This document shows positions 19,630-29,443 of a DNA stretch of 64,000 bases, one piece after another (the first letter of the stretch is position 1; every line of letters begins with the position of its first letter). This DNA is from Roseiarcus sp963787135 (GTDB taxonomy: Bacteria > Pseudomonadota > Alphaproteobacteria > Rhizobiales > Beijerinckiaceae). A model generated the notes under the pieces. It saw only the letters and a program-made list of their open reading frames with translations, had not been told where the DNA came from and searched no databases. The stretch covers positions 1-64,000 of the forward strand of contig CAWBBW010000017.1 of NCBI GenBank assembly GCA_963787135.1, written 5' to 3'. Made by a program: the position numbers and the translations under genes.

Positions 19630-20502
19630 ATGACAGGCGCGGCTCACCTCACAACAGGCGTCATGGCCGCGGTTCTCGGGGCTGCGCTCCTTCATGCGCT
19701 GTGGAATTCTCTGGTCAAGAGCGCCGACGACAAATTCCTGTCGTCCGCTCTGGTCGCGCTCTGGTGCGGCGTCGCGGCCTTCGCGGCGGCGCTGGTCCTT
19801 CCCTGGCCCTCGCGCGCATCGGCGCCGTTCATTGTCGCCTCGGCGCTCATCCATATTGTCTATTTTCTGCTGGTCGGGCGGCTCTATCGCAACGCCGACC
19901 TGTCCGTCGCCTATCCGATGATGCGCGGCCTTGCGCCCCTGGTCGCCGCCCTGATCGCCTTCGCGACGCTCGGAGAGGCGCCGGGACCGATCGCGATTCT
20001 CGGCGTCGTGATCCTCGTCTTCGGCGTCATGCTGATGGGTGCGAGCGGTCTGGCGCATGGGCGGATCGACGCGGCGACGCTCGTGGTCGCGCTCGCCAAT
20101 TCGGTCGTGATCGCGGTCTATTCCGTGATCGACGGACAAGGCGGCAGGATCTCGGGCCCCGGCGCGCTCTTCGCCTTCGCTTACAACGCCTGGGCGGACG
20201 CGCTGACGGCGCTGGCCTATGCGCCGATCGTCCTTCTCTTGCGCGGTCGCTCGGTCGCCTTCGCGTTCGTTCGCGACTGGCGGCGCGGGCTGGCCGGGGG
20301 GCTGGCGGCCTTTGTCGGCTACGCCGTGGTGATCTGGGCGATGACCCAGGCGCCAATCGCGGCGGTCGCCGCCTTGCGCGAAACCTCGGTCGTGTTCGCC
20401 GCGCTGATCGGCGTCGTCCTGCTCGGCGAGCCGTTCCAGGCGCAGCGCGCCGTCGCTGCGCTGGTCATCCTCATCGGCGTTGTCACGCTGAGGCTCGGAT
20501 GA
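19630..20502 (+). CDS. EamA/DMT-family transporter
   Basis: 290 residues from ATG 19630, divergent from ureD with only 12 bases between the two start codons. About ten hydrophobic helices in two EamA repeats: for example GVMAAVLGAALLHALWNSLV at the N-terminus, YPMMRGLAPLVAALIAFA in the first repeat and LRETSVVFAALIGVVLLGEP in the second, the latter with the conserved E of DMT exporters. These proteins export amino acids, purines or other metabolites; the substrate is unknown. Confidence 0.85.
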   Translation: MTGAAHLTTGVMAAVLGAALLHALWNSLVKSADDKFLSSALVALWCGVAAFAAALVLPWPSRASAPFIVASALIHIVYFLLVGRLYRNADLSVAYPMMRGLAPLVAALIAFATLGEAPGPIAILGVVILVFGVMLMGASGLAHGRIDAATLVVALANSVVIAVYSVIDGQGGRISGPGALFAFAYNAWADALTALAYAPIVLLLRGRSVAFAFVRDWRRGLAGGLAAFVGYAVVIWAMTQAPIAAVAALRETSVVFAALIGVVLLGEPFQAQRAVAALVILIGVVTLRLG

Positions 20503-20541
20503 AACCGCAAGGCGCGACCGGCGCACTGCGGGCGGCGTCGC

Positions 20542-22116
20542 TCAAGGCCGGCATTGGCGGCTAAGATCGACCGCGGCGCTGGGACAGACCGGATCGAGCA
20601 CGGGCGCGAACGGGTCGGCGACGCGGTAGAGCTCGTAGGTTTCGAGGACGGCGCCGGCGCGCCTACGCTCGATGAAGCCAGCCGGCTCGACGCTGCGGAA
20701 CCGCATTTTGAGGATAAGGTCGAAGCGGCGGCCCGCCTCGCCGAGCGCGAGCCCTGGCGCCGCGAACAGGGCCTCGGACGGCGCGGGCTTGAACACCCAG
20801 CGGATGCGCTGCTCCGGCTGAACGATCGCGATCGCGGGGTCGCCGTAATAGGTCATCAGCGAGGTCAGGGCGTAGCCCTGGCTCAGCACATAAGCCGCAT
20901 TTTCGGCGCGCGCCTCGGAATCGAGGTCGTTGGCAAGATCGCGAAAGCCGCCTAGCCGCGCGGTCGGATCGGCTGCGCCCAGCGGCAACACTCCGGTCGT
21001 CGCCTGCACGAACGCCAGCCCCATGACCATGAAACCGAGAGGCGCGGCCCAGAGGGCGCCTTTGGCGACGGCGCCGTCAAGACCGGCCGCGCCTTCGCGG
21101 CGCGCCTCCGCCACCCAGTCGGCGGCGAGGATGGCGCAAGCGGGGAAAAGCGGGGCGAGCCAATTGCCCTGCACCCGGTCGTGCAGCGCATGAGCCGTGA
21201 AATAGATCGCCGCAGGCGCGATGGCGCTCACCAGCATGCGCCGCGCCTCGTCGCGCGAGCCGGGCGCGGCCCGCGCGCGCCACGGAACCGCCGCGACCGC
21301 CGCGGCAACCGCCGCGAAGACCAGCGGATTCATCAGCCCGATCTGCGCTACGAGGAATTCGAGGATGTAATAGGGCTCGAAGCCGTGCGGCGGGGCGCGG
21401 CCGAGCTGCTTGAAGAAAGTCGCCCAGCCGTGTTCCGCATTCCAGGCGACGAAGGGCGCGAACACGAGGATCGCAATTGCAAGCGCTCCCGCCGCCGCCG
21501 GCGACACCAGCCAGCGCCGGAGCGAGGGCGTCGTTACAAAGGCGAGCACGACGCCGGCGGCGAAAAAGGCGGCGGTGAACTTCGATTGCAGCGCCAGCCC
21601 AAGCGCGAGGCCGAGCGCGAGCAGCCAGCGCGGATTCCCGGTCCGCCAGAGCTCGACCAGCGCCGCGAGGCCAAGCGTCCAGAACACGACGAGCGGCGCA
21701 TCGGGCGTCACGAACACGGCGCCGGCAAGGACAAGCGGCATCGCAATCCACATGAGGACAGCGAGCGCCGCCGTCTCAGCTGAGCGGAAAAGCCGCCAGG
21801 CGATCAGCGCGATCAGGGCAGGGAGCGCGGCGACGAGGCCCAGGGAAAGGGCCCGCACGCCCAGCTCGGAGCTCCCGAACAACGTGGTCGAGGCGCGGAT
21901 GACCAGCGCCACCATGGGCGGATGATCGAGATAGCCGAAGGCGAGCCCGCGCGACCAGAGCGTGTAATAGGCTTCGTCGAACGTGAGTTCGAGGCGCCGG
22001 GCGGCGACAGCCTGGAGGACGACAAGCGCGATCGACGCGCCAACCGCCCAGCGGGCGAGGCGGGACGCATGTCGTTCTCGAGTTTCGGCGCCAGCGACGA
22101 TGGAAGCGTCCCTCAA
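20542..22116 (-). CDS. Membrane GT39/ArnT-like glycosyltransferase
   Basis: 524 residues with about 10-12 membrane helices and a soluble C-terminal part. The first periplasmic loop has LTFDEAYYTLWSRGLAFGYL followed by DHPP, the acidic DE motif of the GT-C fold (PMT/ArnT/RgtB type), which transfers sugars from polyprenyl phosphate donors. Periplasmic-side glycosylation of lipid A, hopanoid or a glycan is likely. It is convergent with the EamA gene (40 bases apart) and divergent from the O-antigen-ligase-like gene. Confidence 0.85.
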   Translation of the reverse strand: MRDASIVAGAETRERHASRLARWAVGASIALVVLQAVAARRLELTFDEAYYTLWSRGLAFGYLDHPPMVALVIRASTTLFGSSELGVRALSLGLVAALPALIALIAWRLFRSAETAALAVLMWIAMPLVLAGAVFVTPDAPLVVFWTLGLAALVELWRTGNPRWLLALGLALGLALQSKFTAAFFAAGVVLAFVTTPSLRRWLVSPAAAGALAIAILVFAPFVAWNAEHGWATFFKQLGRAPPHGFEPYYILEFLVAQIGLMNPLVFAAVAAAVAAVPWRARAAPGSRDEARRMLVSAIAPAAIYFTAHALHDRVQGNWLAPLFPACAILAADWVAEARREGAAGLDGAVAKGALWAAPLGFMVMGLAFVQATTGVLPLGAADPTARLGGFRDLANDLDSEARAENAAYVLSQGYALTSLMTYYGDPAIAIVQPEQRIRWVFKPAPSEALFAAPGLALGEAGRRFDLILKMRFRSVEPAGFIERRRAGAVLETYELYRVADPFAPVLDPVCPSAAVDLSRQCRP

Positions 22117-22303
22117 GTCGTCGCCTTCGCTCCTCTAAAGGCCCCTTCCCCCCGGGCCTCCAGTGGCACGGGGCCGCCCGAGGGTCAATCACGCCGAAAT
22201 CAAGGAACTTTGCTGCCCGGCGCTCGATTGATACGCAGGTGTGGCGCCATACACACAGCCGCTTCGGCTCCACCGTCGTATAACCATCAATGGAGGGTTG
22301 GCG

Positions 22304-23570
22304 ATGGCGGAACGGGTCGGTTCGAGGGCCATGACGTTCGGCGCAGGCGGCGCGCGCTCGAGACGCATCGAACGGGACGAGGCCGCGGACGCCTCGCGCT
22401 TCTTCGCCCGCATCGCTTACGCCGTCCTTGGCCTCGGCGCGCCTGTCGGGGTCGTCATCCATCCGCTCGCCCTCTTCGTCATCTTCCCCATCGGCGTGGC
22501 GCTGATCCTGATGTCAGCCATACTCGAGGGCCCGGCCGGCTTGATCGACAGGGTTCTGCGGGCTTTCCGGATTCCTGCCTTCGTCGCGCTGATCGCGGGG
22601 CTCGGCTGGGCGATGCTGTCGGTGCTCTGGACGCCCTATCCCGTTTCGGCGGCTCAACATGCGCTCAAGCTCGCCCTTCTGATCGCCGCGACGCTGCTCG
22701 CGGTGGCCGCCCCGAGGGACAACGCCCGCGCCACCGACCTTTATCTGTTTCCGATTGGCGTCGTCTTTGGAATGGCGACGATGGCGGCCATGGGCCTGGC
22801 CCATATTCTGACCGGCGCAGTCAACGAGGCCACTCTCGGCTCCGGCGCGGTCGCCCTCGCCGTGCTGCTGTTTCCTGCGCTTGGAGGAACTCACCGCGCG
22901 CGGGCGCAACGGCTATGCGCGGCTGCTGCTGATCCTCGCCCTGGTCTTCGCCTATATCGATGGATATGCGCCGCTGACGGTCGCGCTGTTCGCCGGTTAT
23001 CTCGCGTTGTCGTTCGCCATCTCGGACATGAGGCGCACAGCCCGGGAGCTTGCGTGGGGCGCGGCGGCGGTCGTCCTGCTCAGCCCGTTGATCCCTGCGA
23101 TCGCCCCGACCGTCTCCGCCTGGATATTCCACGCCAAGCTCGCCAGCCTGCCGCCTCCCTACGCGCCGTTGTCGGTCGCGGCGGACATTTTCACCCACCA
23201 CAAGCTGAGGCTCATCACCGGCCACGGCTTCGAGACGGTGAGCCGCGGCGTTCGCGCCGCGATTCTGCCTCCGCAGACACCGACGGCCCTCGCCTTCACG
23301 GTCTGGTACGAGCTCGGCGTCATCGGCGCGCTGGTTGCGGCGACCGGCCTCTGGTTCGCCTTCCGGGATATCGGCAACGCGCCGGCTCGCCTTGCCCCTT
23401 ACATGGCCGCGGGTCTGACGGCGGTCGTCGCGTTGGCCTTTCTCAATGTCGACTTCAACGACATGACCGCAATGACGCTGATTGCGGTTGCGGTCATTGC
23501 CACCGATGTGGCGGCGCGCAGCCAGTATCGAACCACGAGACCCTCGGCCGCAATTCTCGCCAATCTTTGA
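22304..23570 (+). CDS. O-antigen-ligase-like membrane protein, with one frameshift
   Basis: From ATG 22304 with GGAGGG upstream. The first frame (to about 22885) gives four to five hydrophobic helices, such as LGAPVGVVIHPLALFVIFPI and RIPAFVALIAGLGWAM; the second frame, from about 22881, gives the remaining helices and a large loop with HHKLRLITGHGFETVSRG and PQTPTALAFTVWYELGVIGA, the pattern of the WaaL/PglL ligase loop (GHGFE... and a His-rich start). The two frames join at ALEELTARGRNGYARL with one base missing. Likely a Wzy/WaaL-type polymerase or ligase for surface glycan. Confidence 0.7.
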
Positions 23571-23638
23571 CGGGCGGCCGCAACGGGCGCCCCCGTCAGC
23601 CTGCAGCGATGAGCATGTCGAAGCGGTAAAGCGGGCCG

Positions 23639-23935
23639 TCAGCGCTTGCGCGCGAACGAAGCCGTCGGGCGAATGGTGCGCGGGCGCGTGTATTCGACGA
23701 CCACCGCCCGGGTCCGGCCCGCGACCAGGCTCGCGCGCCCACGCGTTTTCGCCGCATGCTTCGCAGCGAGCACCTGCACCTCTTCGACCGGCAGGCCCAT
23801 CAGAGAGGCCGCAATCTCAGCACGCTCAGCCGGTTCCTGCGCTAGGCTCTCGGCCGCGACGAGGGCTTCTTCGATGGTCGGGTTGTCGCGACGCACACGG
23901 CGCACGCCCCACTTCGTCTTCCAGGTGGCTGCCAT
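23639..23935 (-). CDS. Small conserved hypothetical protein
   Basis: 98 residues from ATG 23935, preceded by TTGGAGGGG. The sequence begins MAATWKTKWGVRRVRRDNPT, has a short helical middle (IEEALVAAESLAQEPAERAE) and a basic C-terminus (TRAVVVEYTRPRTIRP). No known domain recognised. The basic, Arg-rich composition might indicate nucleic-acid binding; this is a guess. No operon partner: the O-antigen-like gene converges on it and hpnE lies 122 bases away. Confidence 0.6.
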   Translation of the reverse strand: MAATWKTKWGVRRVRRDNPTIEEALVAAESLAQEPAERAEIAASLMGLPVEEVQVLAAKHAAKTRGRASLVAGRTRAVVVEYTRPRTIRPTASFARKR

Positions 23936-24057
23936 AGGCCCCTCCAAGGTCCTTCTCGGTGACAATGATAGCAGATATGTTGCACCGCAACAAATGAAAT
24001 TCAAACCGCGGGCTTTCTTTCGCACAGGACTCTACGCACTGTGGGCGACGCTGGATC

Positions 24058-25311
24058 TTAGCCGCCGTTCTCGAGACAGGCGCGCGCGGCGGATTCGCCA
24101 GAGCGCACTGCGCTTTCGATGCAATCCGGCAGCGGCCCGGCCAGGTAGCCGCCTGCGAGGAAAAGATTCCGCCAGGCCGTCCGGCCGGATGGCCGGCGCG
24201 CCGTTTCTTCGGGCGTCCAGGCGAGACTGCGCCGCGATCGGATCACGCGCCAGGGGGGCAAGGCGTCGGAAAGCCCCGTCAAAGCTGCGACCCCGCGCCA
24301 GCATTCGGCGGCCACCGCATCGTTCGGCTGGTTCACGCACGCTGTAGCGTCCCCAACCGTCACCGACATGCGGTCGTGGTAGCCGAAGAGCCACTGGAAC
24401 AGGCCCCCCAGCACCCCAAGCACCGTTGGCGCAGCCCGGGGGGCCGGCGCCCCGAAATGCACGGTCAGCGCACTCGAAAGGCTGCGCGGCGGCTCGAGGC
24501 CCGGAACAAGCGAAGCCGCGACCGTCCATGGCGCGGCCAGGATCAAGGCGTCGCCCGGGCCAAGATCGACACGATCGTTCTCGAACTCCAGTCCCGAGAG
24601 GCGCTCCGCGTCAAAGTCGAGCGCGATCAACCGGCGCTCGAAGCGCAGAGTTGCGCCGTCGCGTTGAATCCGCCGCGCCAGGGGCTCGATGAATGCGCGC
24701 CCGAAACTGTGGACCGGCGTGAGAAGCCGCATCCCGGATCCCCCGAAGCGCACGAGCTCGAGCAACGACGTTGCGGCCAGGCTCGCCGAGGCTGTTTCCG
24801 GCGGACAATTGAGCGCGGCGACGCACAGGGGTCGCCACAGCCGCTCCATCGCCGGCCCGCCATTCGGCCCGAGGCTCGCGACAGTGGCCGTCCTGGAAGC
24901 CGAAAAGAGACGCCGCGCGGTCCAATAGTCCGAAAGCGTCAAGCGCGGCCCTCGCCGTCCGGGAACGATGAGCCACCAGGGCGCGCGACCCGGGTTGGGT
25001 CGCAGTCGCCAGCGCTCGCCCGTGGAAAAGTCGGCGAAAGCGACGCCCGGCTCTTTCTCCTCGCGCCATTCGCCCCGTGCGCCGACCGCATCGAGCAGCG
25101 AAAGGGCGGACGACCAGCTTGAAATCAGCGGGAAATTGCCGGTGTCGACGTCGAATCCGAGCGTCTCGTCATAGAAGGAGCGTCGCCGTCCGCCCGCCTG
25201 CGGCCGCGCCTCATGCAGCACGACTTCGCGCCGGCCCGTCGCCCCGAGCATGCGCGCCGCCGCCAGACCCGCCACGCCCGCCCCGACAATGTGGACAACG
25301 GATTGTTTCAT
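24058..25311 (-). CDS. hpnE: Hydroxysqualene dehydroxylase HpnE
   Basis: 417 residues from ATG 25311. FAD-binding motif VHIVGAGVAGLAAARMLG near the N-terminus and the GG-RR segment (ARPQAGGRRRSF), DTGNFPLISS, and the C-terminal FAD motif FLAGGYLAGPLPDCIESAVR with SGESAA. This amino-oxidase-like layout with LTPVHSFGRAFIEPLA is that of HpnE, which with HpnC and HpnD converts farnesyl diphosphate to squalene for hopanoids. hpnC/hpnD are not adjacent here, although hpnE commonly ends that cluster. Confidence 0.88.
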   Translation of the reverse strand: MKQSVVHIVGAGVAGLAAARMLGATGRREVVLHEARPQAGGRRRSFYDETLGFDVDTGNFPLISSWSSALSLLDAVGARGEWREEKEPGVAFADFSTGERWRLRPNPGRAPWWLIVPGRRGPRLTLSDYWTARRLFSASRTATVASLGPNGGPAMERLWRPLCVAALNCPPETASASLAATSLLELVRFGGSGMRLLTPVHSFGRAFIEPLARRIQRDGATLRFERRLIALDFDAERLSGLEFENDRVDLGPGDALILAAPWTVAASLVPGLEPPRSLSSALTVHFGAPAPRAAPTVLGVLGGLFQWLFGYHDRMSVTVGDATACVNQPNDAVAAECWRGVAALTGLSDALPPWRVIRSRRSLAWTPEETARRPSGRTAWRNLFLAGGYLAGPLPDCIESAVRSGESAARACLENGG

Positions 25312-25493
25312 GCCCGGCTTGGTTCCGACTCGCCGCGTTCCGCGCGAGAGCGAATCGCCTTCAACGCTAGGCCGCTCGACATTGAAGGGAAACCCCCGAA
25401 CGATGCGCCGGGCTTGACAGACCACAACCCCCGCGCGACGCTGACCAAACGGTCAGGAATATCTTTTCGCAACATGGGCTTCAGGAAGACGCC

Positions 25494-26861
25494 ATGACGA
25501 TCGCCGCCCACCCGCCAGGTCTCGCGGACGTCTCGCCGGGCCGCCTCGATGAGGAGGACGTCAAAGCCAACTTCGTCGATCTTCACCCGCCTCTGACCCG
25601 GCATGAGGCCAAAGTCGAGGCGGAGCGCTGCTACTTCTGCTTCGAGGCGCCCTGCCAGAACGCCTGCCCGACCTCGATCGACATTCCGCTCTTCATTCGT
25701 CAGGTCGCGGCGGACAATCGCGACGGAGCGGCCCGGACCATTTTCGACGCCAACATCATGGGCGGCATGTGCGCGCGCGTGTGTCCGACCGAGACGTTGT
25801 GCGAGGAAGCCTGCGTGCGCGAGGCGGCCGAAGGCAAGCCGGTCACGATCGGCCTTCTGCAACGCTATGCGACGGACCCGATGATCGCGGCCGGCAAGTC
25901 GCCCTATGCGCGCGGCGCGCCGACCGGCAAGCGGGTCGCGATCGTCGGCGCCGGCCCGGCGGGCCTGGCCTGCGCGCATGGCCTCGCGGTCGCGGGCGTC
26001 GAGTCGACGATTTTCGAAGCGCGTCCAAAAGCCGGCGGTCTCAATGAGTATGGCATTGCCGCCTACAAGGCGATCGACGACTTCGCGGCGAAGGAAGCCG
26101 CCTTCATCCTCTCGATCGGAGGCATCGAGGTTCGTCACGAGGCTGCGCTCGGCAGGGATGTCAAACTCGACGACCTGCGCCGGGACTACGATGCGGTGTT
26201 TCTCGGCATGGGCCTCGGCTCGACCAACAAGCTCGGCCTGCCGAAAGAGGCGGAGCTTGAAAATGTTGTCGACGCGGTCGACTATATCGCGCGCCTCAGG
26301 CAGGCGGAGGATCTGACTAAGCTGCCGGTTGGCCGGCGTGTCGTCGTCATCGGCGGCGGCATGACGGCGATCGACATCGCGGTGCAGTCGAAAAAGCTCG
26401 GCGCTGAGAACGTGACGATCGTCTATCGCAGGGGCGTCGACAAAATGAAGGCGAGCCCGTTCGAACGCGAGCTCGCGCAGACGAGCGGCGTCGTCATCCG
26501 CACCTGGGCGCGTCCCGTGTCGCTCGAGGGGCACGGGGACGCGCTGAGCGGCGTCATTTTCGAAGACACGCGCGAGCACAATGGCGAGCTCGCCTCGCCC
26601 GGTTCGGTCTTCCGGATCGAAGCTGACATGCTATTCACCGCCATCGGGCAGCGTGGAACGCCGGAGACGCTGAACGGGGCGCAGATCGAAGTGAAGGACG
26701 GCCGGATCGTGGTCGACGCCGAGCGGCGCACCAGCCTAAAAGGCGTGTGGGCGGGCGGCGACTGCGTTCTCGGCGGCGAGGATCTGACCGTCAGCGCGGT
26801 CGAGGACGGCAAGCAGGCGGCGCGGTCGATCGTCGCAGCGCTCGGCGTCGCAAACATCTGA
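25494..26861 (+). CDS. preT: NAD-dependent dihydropyrimidine dehydrogenase subunit PreT
   Basis: 455 residues. N-terminal Fe-S domain with ERCYFCFEAPCQNACPTSID and ANIMGGMCARVCPTETLCEE, then FAD-binding RVAIVGAGPAGLACAHGLA and NAD-binding RVVVIGGGMTAIDIAVQ, ending with GVWAGGDCVLGGEDLTVSAV. It transfers electrons from NAD(P)H to PreA, reducing uracil and thymine. ATG 25494. preA begins 12 bases after the stop. The divergent hpnE starts 182 bases upstream, so the promoter lies in 25312-25493. Confidence 0.95.
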   Translation: MTIAAHPPGLADVSPGRLDEEDVKANFVDLHPPLTRHEAKVEAERCYFCFEAPCQNACPTSIDIPLFIRQVAADNRDGAARTIFDANIMGGMCARVCPTETLCEEACVREAAEGKPVTIGLLQRYATDPMIAAGKSPYARGAPTGKRVAIVGAGPAGLACAHGLAVAGVESTIFEARPKAGGLNEYGIAAYKAIDDFAAKEAAFILSIGGIEVRHEAALGRDVKLDDLRRDYDAVFLGMGLGSTNKLGLPKEAELENVVDAVDYIARLRQAEDLTKLPVGRRVVVIGGGMTAIDIAVQSKKLGAENVTIVYRRGVDKMKASPFERELAQTSGVVIRTWARPVSLEGHGDALSGVIFEDTREHNGELASPGSVFRIEADMLFTAIGQRGTPETLNGAQIEVKDGRIVVDAERRTSLKGVWAGGDCVLGGEDLTVSAVEDGKQAARSIVAALGVANI

Positions 26862-26873
26862 AGCGAGGGTCCT

Positions 26874-28184
26874 ATGGCCGATCTGCGCACCAATTTCCTT
26901 GGCGTCAAATCGCCGAATCCGTTCTGGCTCGCCTCGGCCCCGCCAACGGACCGCAAGGTCAACGTGGAGCGCGCATTTCGCGCCGGCTGGGGCGGCGTGG
27001 TGTGGAAGACGCTCGGCGAAGCGGGGCCTCCGGTCGTCAATGTCTCGGGCGCGCGCTACGCGGCGATCCACGGCCCGGACCGGCGCCTGATCGCGATGAA
27101 CAACATCGAGCTCATCACCGATCGCGACCTTGAGATCAATCTGCAGGAGATCAAGGAGGTCAAACGCGCCTGGCGCGATCGGGCGCTGATCGTCTCGCTG
27201 ATGGTTCCTTGCGACGAACATTCCTGGAAGGCGATCCTCGCCCGCGTCGAAGAGACCGACTGCGACGGGGTCGAGCTCAATTTCGGCTGCCCGCACGGCA
27301 TGTCGGAACGTGGCATGGGCTCGGCCGTCGGTCAGGTGCCGGAATATGTCGAAATGGTCGCGCGCTGGTGCAAGGCGCATACGCGCATGCCGGTCATCGT
27401 CAAGCTGACGCCCAACATCACCGACATCAAGAATCCGGCGCGGGCGGCGAAGAACGGGGGCGCGGACGCCGTCTCGCTCATCAACACGATCAACTCGATC
27501 ATGTCGATCGATCTCGACGCGATGGCCCCGGCGGACGCGATCGACGGCAAGGGCACGCACGGGGGGATGTGCGGCCCCGCGGTCAAACCGATCGCGCTCG
27601 CGATGGTGGCGGATATCGCCCGCGACCCCGAGTGCGCGGGCCTGCCGATCTCGGCGATCGGCGGAATCACGACCTGGCGCGACGCAGCCGAGTTCATCGC
27701 GCTCGGCGCCGGGACGGTGCAGGTGTGCACCGCGGCGATGACCTATGGCTTCAAGGTCGTCGAGGAGATGGTCTCGGGCCTCGCCTCCTATATGGACAGC
27801 AAGGGCTATGCGACGATCGACGATTTTCGTGGTCGCGCGGTCCCGTCGGTCACCGACTGGCAGCACCTCAATCTCAATTATGTCGTCAAGGCCGAAATCG
27901 ATCAGGATCTCTGCATCCAGTGCGGCCGATGCCACATCGTCTGCGAGGACACGTCGCACCAGGCGATCTTCGCCCATGTGAACGGAAAGCGGCGGTTCGT
28001 CGTCAATGAGGCCGAATGCGTCGGCTGCAATCTCTGCGCGCTCGTCTGCCCAGTCGAGGGCTGCGTCACTCTCGTCCACAAGACGTCCGGCGTCGATCCT
28101 CGCACTGGCCTGCGCTACGACCGCCCCGCGGCGGCCTGGACCGCGCATCCGAACAATCCGAGCGCCGCGAAGGCGGCGGAGTGA
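26874..28184 (+). CDS. preA: Dihydropyrimidine dehydrogenase subunit PreA
   Basis: 436 residues. A TIM-barrel of the dihydroorotate dehydrogenase type (NPFWLASAPPTDRKVNVERA, VELNFGCPHGMSERGMGSAV with the active-site Cys, VKLTPNITD, GGITTWRDAAEF), followed by an 8Fe ferredoxin domain with CIQCGRCHIVC and CVGCNLCALVCPVEGCV. PreT and PreA form the bacterial reductive pyrimidine dehydrogenase. Dihydropyrimidinase and ureidopropionase genes are not next to it. The stop abuts the convergent trcR stop with no gap. Confidence 0.95.
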   Translation: MADLRTNFLGVKSPNPFWLASAPPTDRKVNVERAFRAGWGGVVWKTLGEAGPPVVNVSGARYAAIHGPDRRLIAMNNIELITDRDLEINLQEIKEVKRAWRDRALIVSLMVPCDEHSWKAILARVEETDCDGVELNFGCPHGMSERGMGSAVGQVPEYVEMVARWCKAHTRMPVIVKLTPNITDIKNPARAAKNGGADAVSLINTINSIMSIDLDAMAPADAIDGKGTHGGMCGPAVKPIALAMVADIARDPECAGLPISAIGGITTWRDAAEFIALGAGTVQVCTAAMTYGFKVVEEMVSGLASYMDSKGYATIDDFRGRAVPSVTDWQHLNLNYVVKAEIDQDLCIQCGRCHIVCEDTSHQAIFAHVNGKRRFVVNEAECVGCNLCALVCPVEGCVTLVHKTSGVDPRTGLRYDRPAAAWTAHPNNPSAAKAAE

Positions 28185-28889
28185 CTACTCCTCGCCGCGC
28201 GGCTCCTTCAGCTTGCTGAACACCGCATCGACGTCGATGCGCTCCTCGCTGGGCTTCGGCTTCGGAACGCCGAACACTTCAAGCTGGCTCGACGGCGCGG
28301 GTCTCGCGGTCGTAATCTCGGCCGAGACGAGGGTTTGGCTGCGATCCTCCTCGACCTTGGGCTTGTCCTTGGCGGCGCGATTGACCTCGAAGTCGAGATC
28401 GATCTGCGAGCAGAGACCGAGCGTCACCGGGTCCATCGGCTGAAGATTGGCCGAGTTCCAGTGCGTCCGCTCGCGGATCGCCTGCAGCGTGTGCTTGGTC
28501 GTGCCGACGAGCCGCATGATCTGCGCGTCCTTGAGCTCCGGGTGGTTGCGGAGCAGCCACAGGACTGCGTTCGGACGGTCCTGGCGACGCGAGAGCGGGG
28601 TATAGCGCGCGCCGCGCTGCTTCTTGAACTCGGGCGTTCGCACCTTCGCCGTCGCGAGATGCAAGTGATGGCTCGGGTCCTCCTCGGCGGCGGCGATTTC
28701 CTCGCGGGTAAGCTGGCCGGTCGAAATCGGATCGTAGCCTTTGATGCCGGTCGCGACCTCTCCGTCGGCGATGCCTTTGACCTCGAGCGGATGCAATTTG
28801 CAGAACTCCGCGATCTGGTCGAAGGTCAAGGACGTGTTCTCGACCAGCCATACGGCGGTCGCCTTCGGCATCAACGGCGCGTCGCTCAT
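28185..28889 (-). CDS. trcR: Cell-cycle transcriptional regulator TrcR (DUF1013)
   Basis: 234 residues. The family begins MPKATAVWLVENTSLTFDQI followed by AEFCKLHPLEVKGIADGEVA, and keeps RQDRPNAVLWLLRNHPELKD and GTTKHTLQAIRERTHWNS, all present. TrcR of Caulobacter crescentus is an RNA-polymerase-associated regulator conserved only in alphaproteobacteria. The Pro/Glu-rich C-terminal tail (~60 residues) is variable. Convergent with preA. Confidence 0.9.
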   Translation of the reverse strand: MSDAPLMPKATAVWLVENTSLTFDQIAEFCKLHPLEVKGIADGEVATGIKGYDPISTGQLTREEIAAAEEDPSHHLHLATAKVRTPEFKKQRGARYTPLSRRQDRPNAVLWLLRNHPELKDAQIMRLVGTTKHTLQAIRERTHWNSANLQPMDPVTLGLCSQIDLDFEVNRAAKDKPKVEEDRSQTLVSAEITTARPAPSSQLEVFGVPKPKPSEERIDVDAVFSKLKEPRGEE

Positions 28890-29172
28890 TCGGCATGCTC
28901 CTTACGGCGGGTGGGCGCGCGGCACCGGTCCCGGCCGGATGAGGCGCAGCCTCGAAACAACAAAACTCTAGGGGAATGGCCCTTTATAGGCGCCCAAAGG
29001 GCGAATTGCAATCGCTTCCGCCAAATCAAGCGGGGCGCGACGCAAAATACTTGGTTCTGACCTTGCCGAATAGGGATCATAACCCCAGATCGCGACGTTC
29101 AGAGCGAGGCGCCCGTTCGGTCCGACACGAGGTCGGCGCCGAGCGCGCGTTCTCCAGGAAAGGAATTCAGTT

Positions 29173-29433
29173 ATGAAATCAGCACTCGTCATGGCCGCGG
29201 CCTTCGGGTTGGCGCTCACCCCGCTTCTGTCGCCAGCCCCCGCCGACGCCAAGGGCTGCATCAAAGGCGCGATTGTCGGCGGCGTCGCCGGGCATATGGC
29301 CCATCATGGCGTGCTCGGCGCGATTGGCGGCTGCGCGGTCGGCCATCACATGGCCAACGAAAAGAGCAAGGAAGAGGGCGAGGCCGCGGCGCAGAGCGCC
29401 CATCCGACAACGTCTCCGCCGCCCGCGCAGTGA
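29173..29433 (+). CDS. Small secreted glycine-rich protein
   Basis: 86 residues, ATG 29173, AGGAAAGGA upstream. Signal peptide MKSALVMAAAFGLALTPLLS ending PADA; mature part with KGCIKGAIVGGVAGHMAHH and GAIGGCAVGHHMANEKSKEE, i.e. two glycine-zipper-like halves each with one Cys and paired His. Likely periplasmic or outer-membrane associated, similar to glycine-zipper 2TM lipoproteins but without a lipobox. Function unknown. Confidence 0.7.
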   Translation: MKSALVMAAAFGLALTPLLSPAPADAKGCIKGAIVGGVAGHMAHHGVLGAIGGCAVGHHMANEKSKEEGEAAAQSAHPTTSPPPAQ

Positions 29434-29443
29434 AAGCGCCCGA

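Noticed and set aside
18775..20526. Long minus-strand frame of 583 codons starting at 20526
   Set aside because: Only the part from 19617 is UreD. The upstream 300 codons are antisense to the EamA gene and are Arg/Asp-rich low-complexity sequence.
26736..28148. Minus-strand frame of 470 codons
   Set aside because: Antisense of preA, with Arg/Asp-rich pseudo-sequence.
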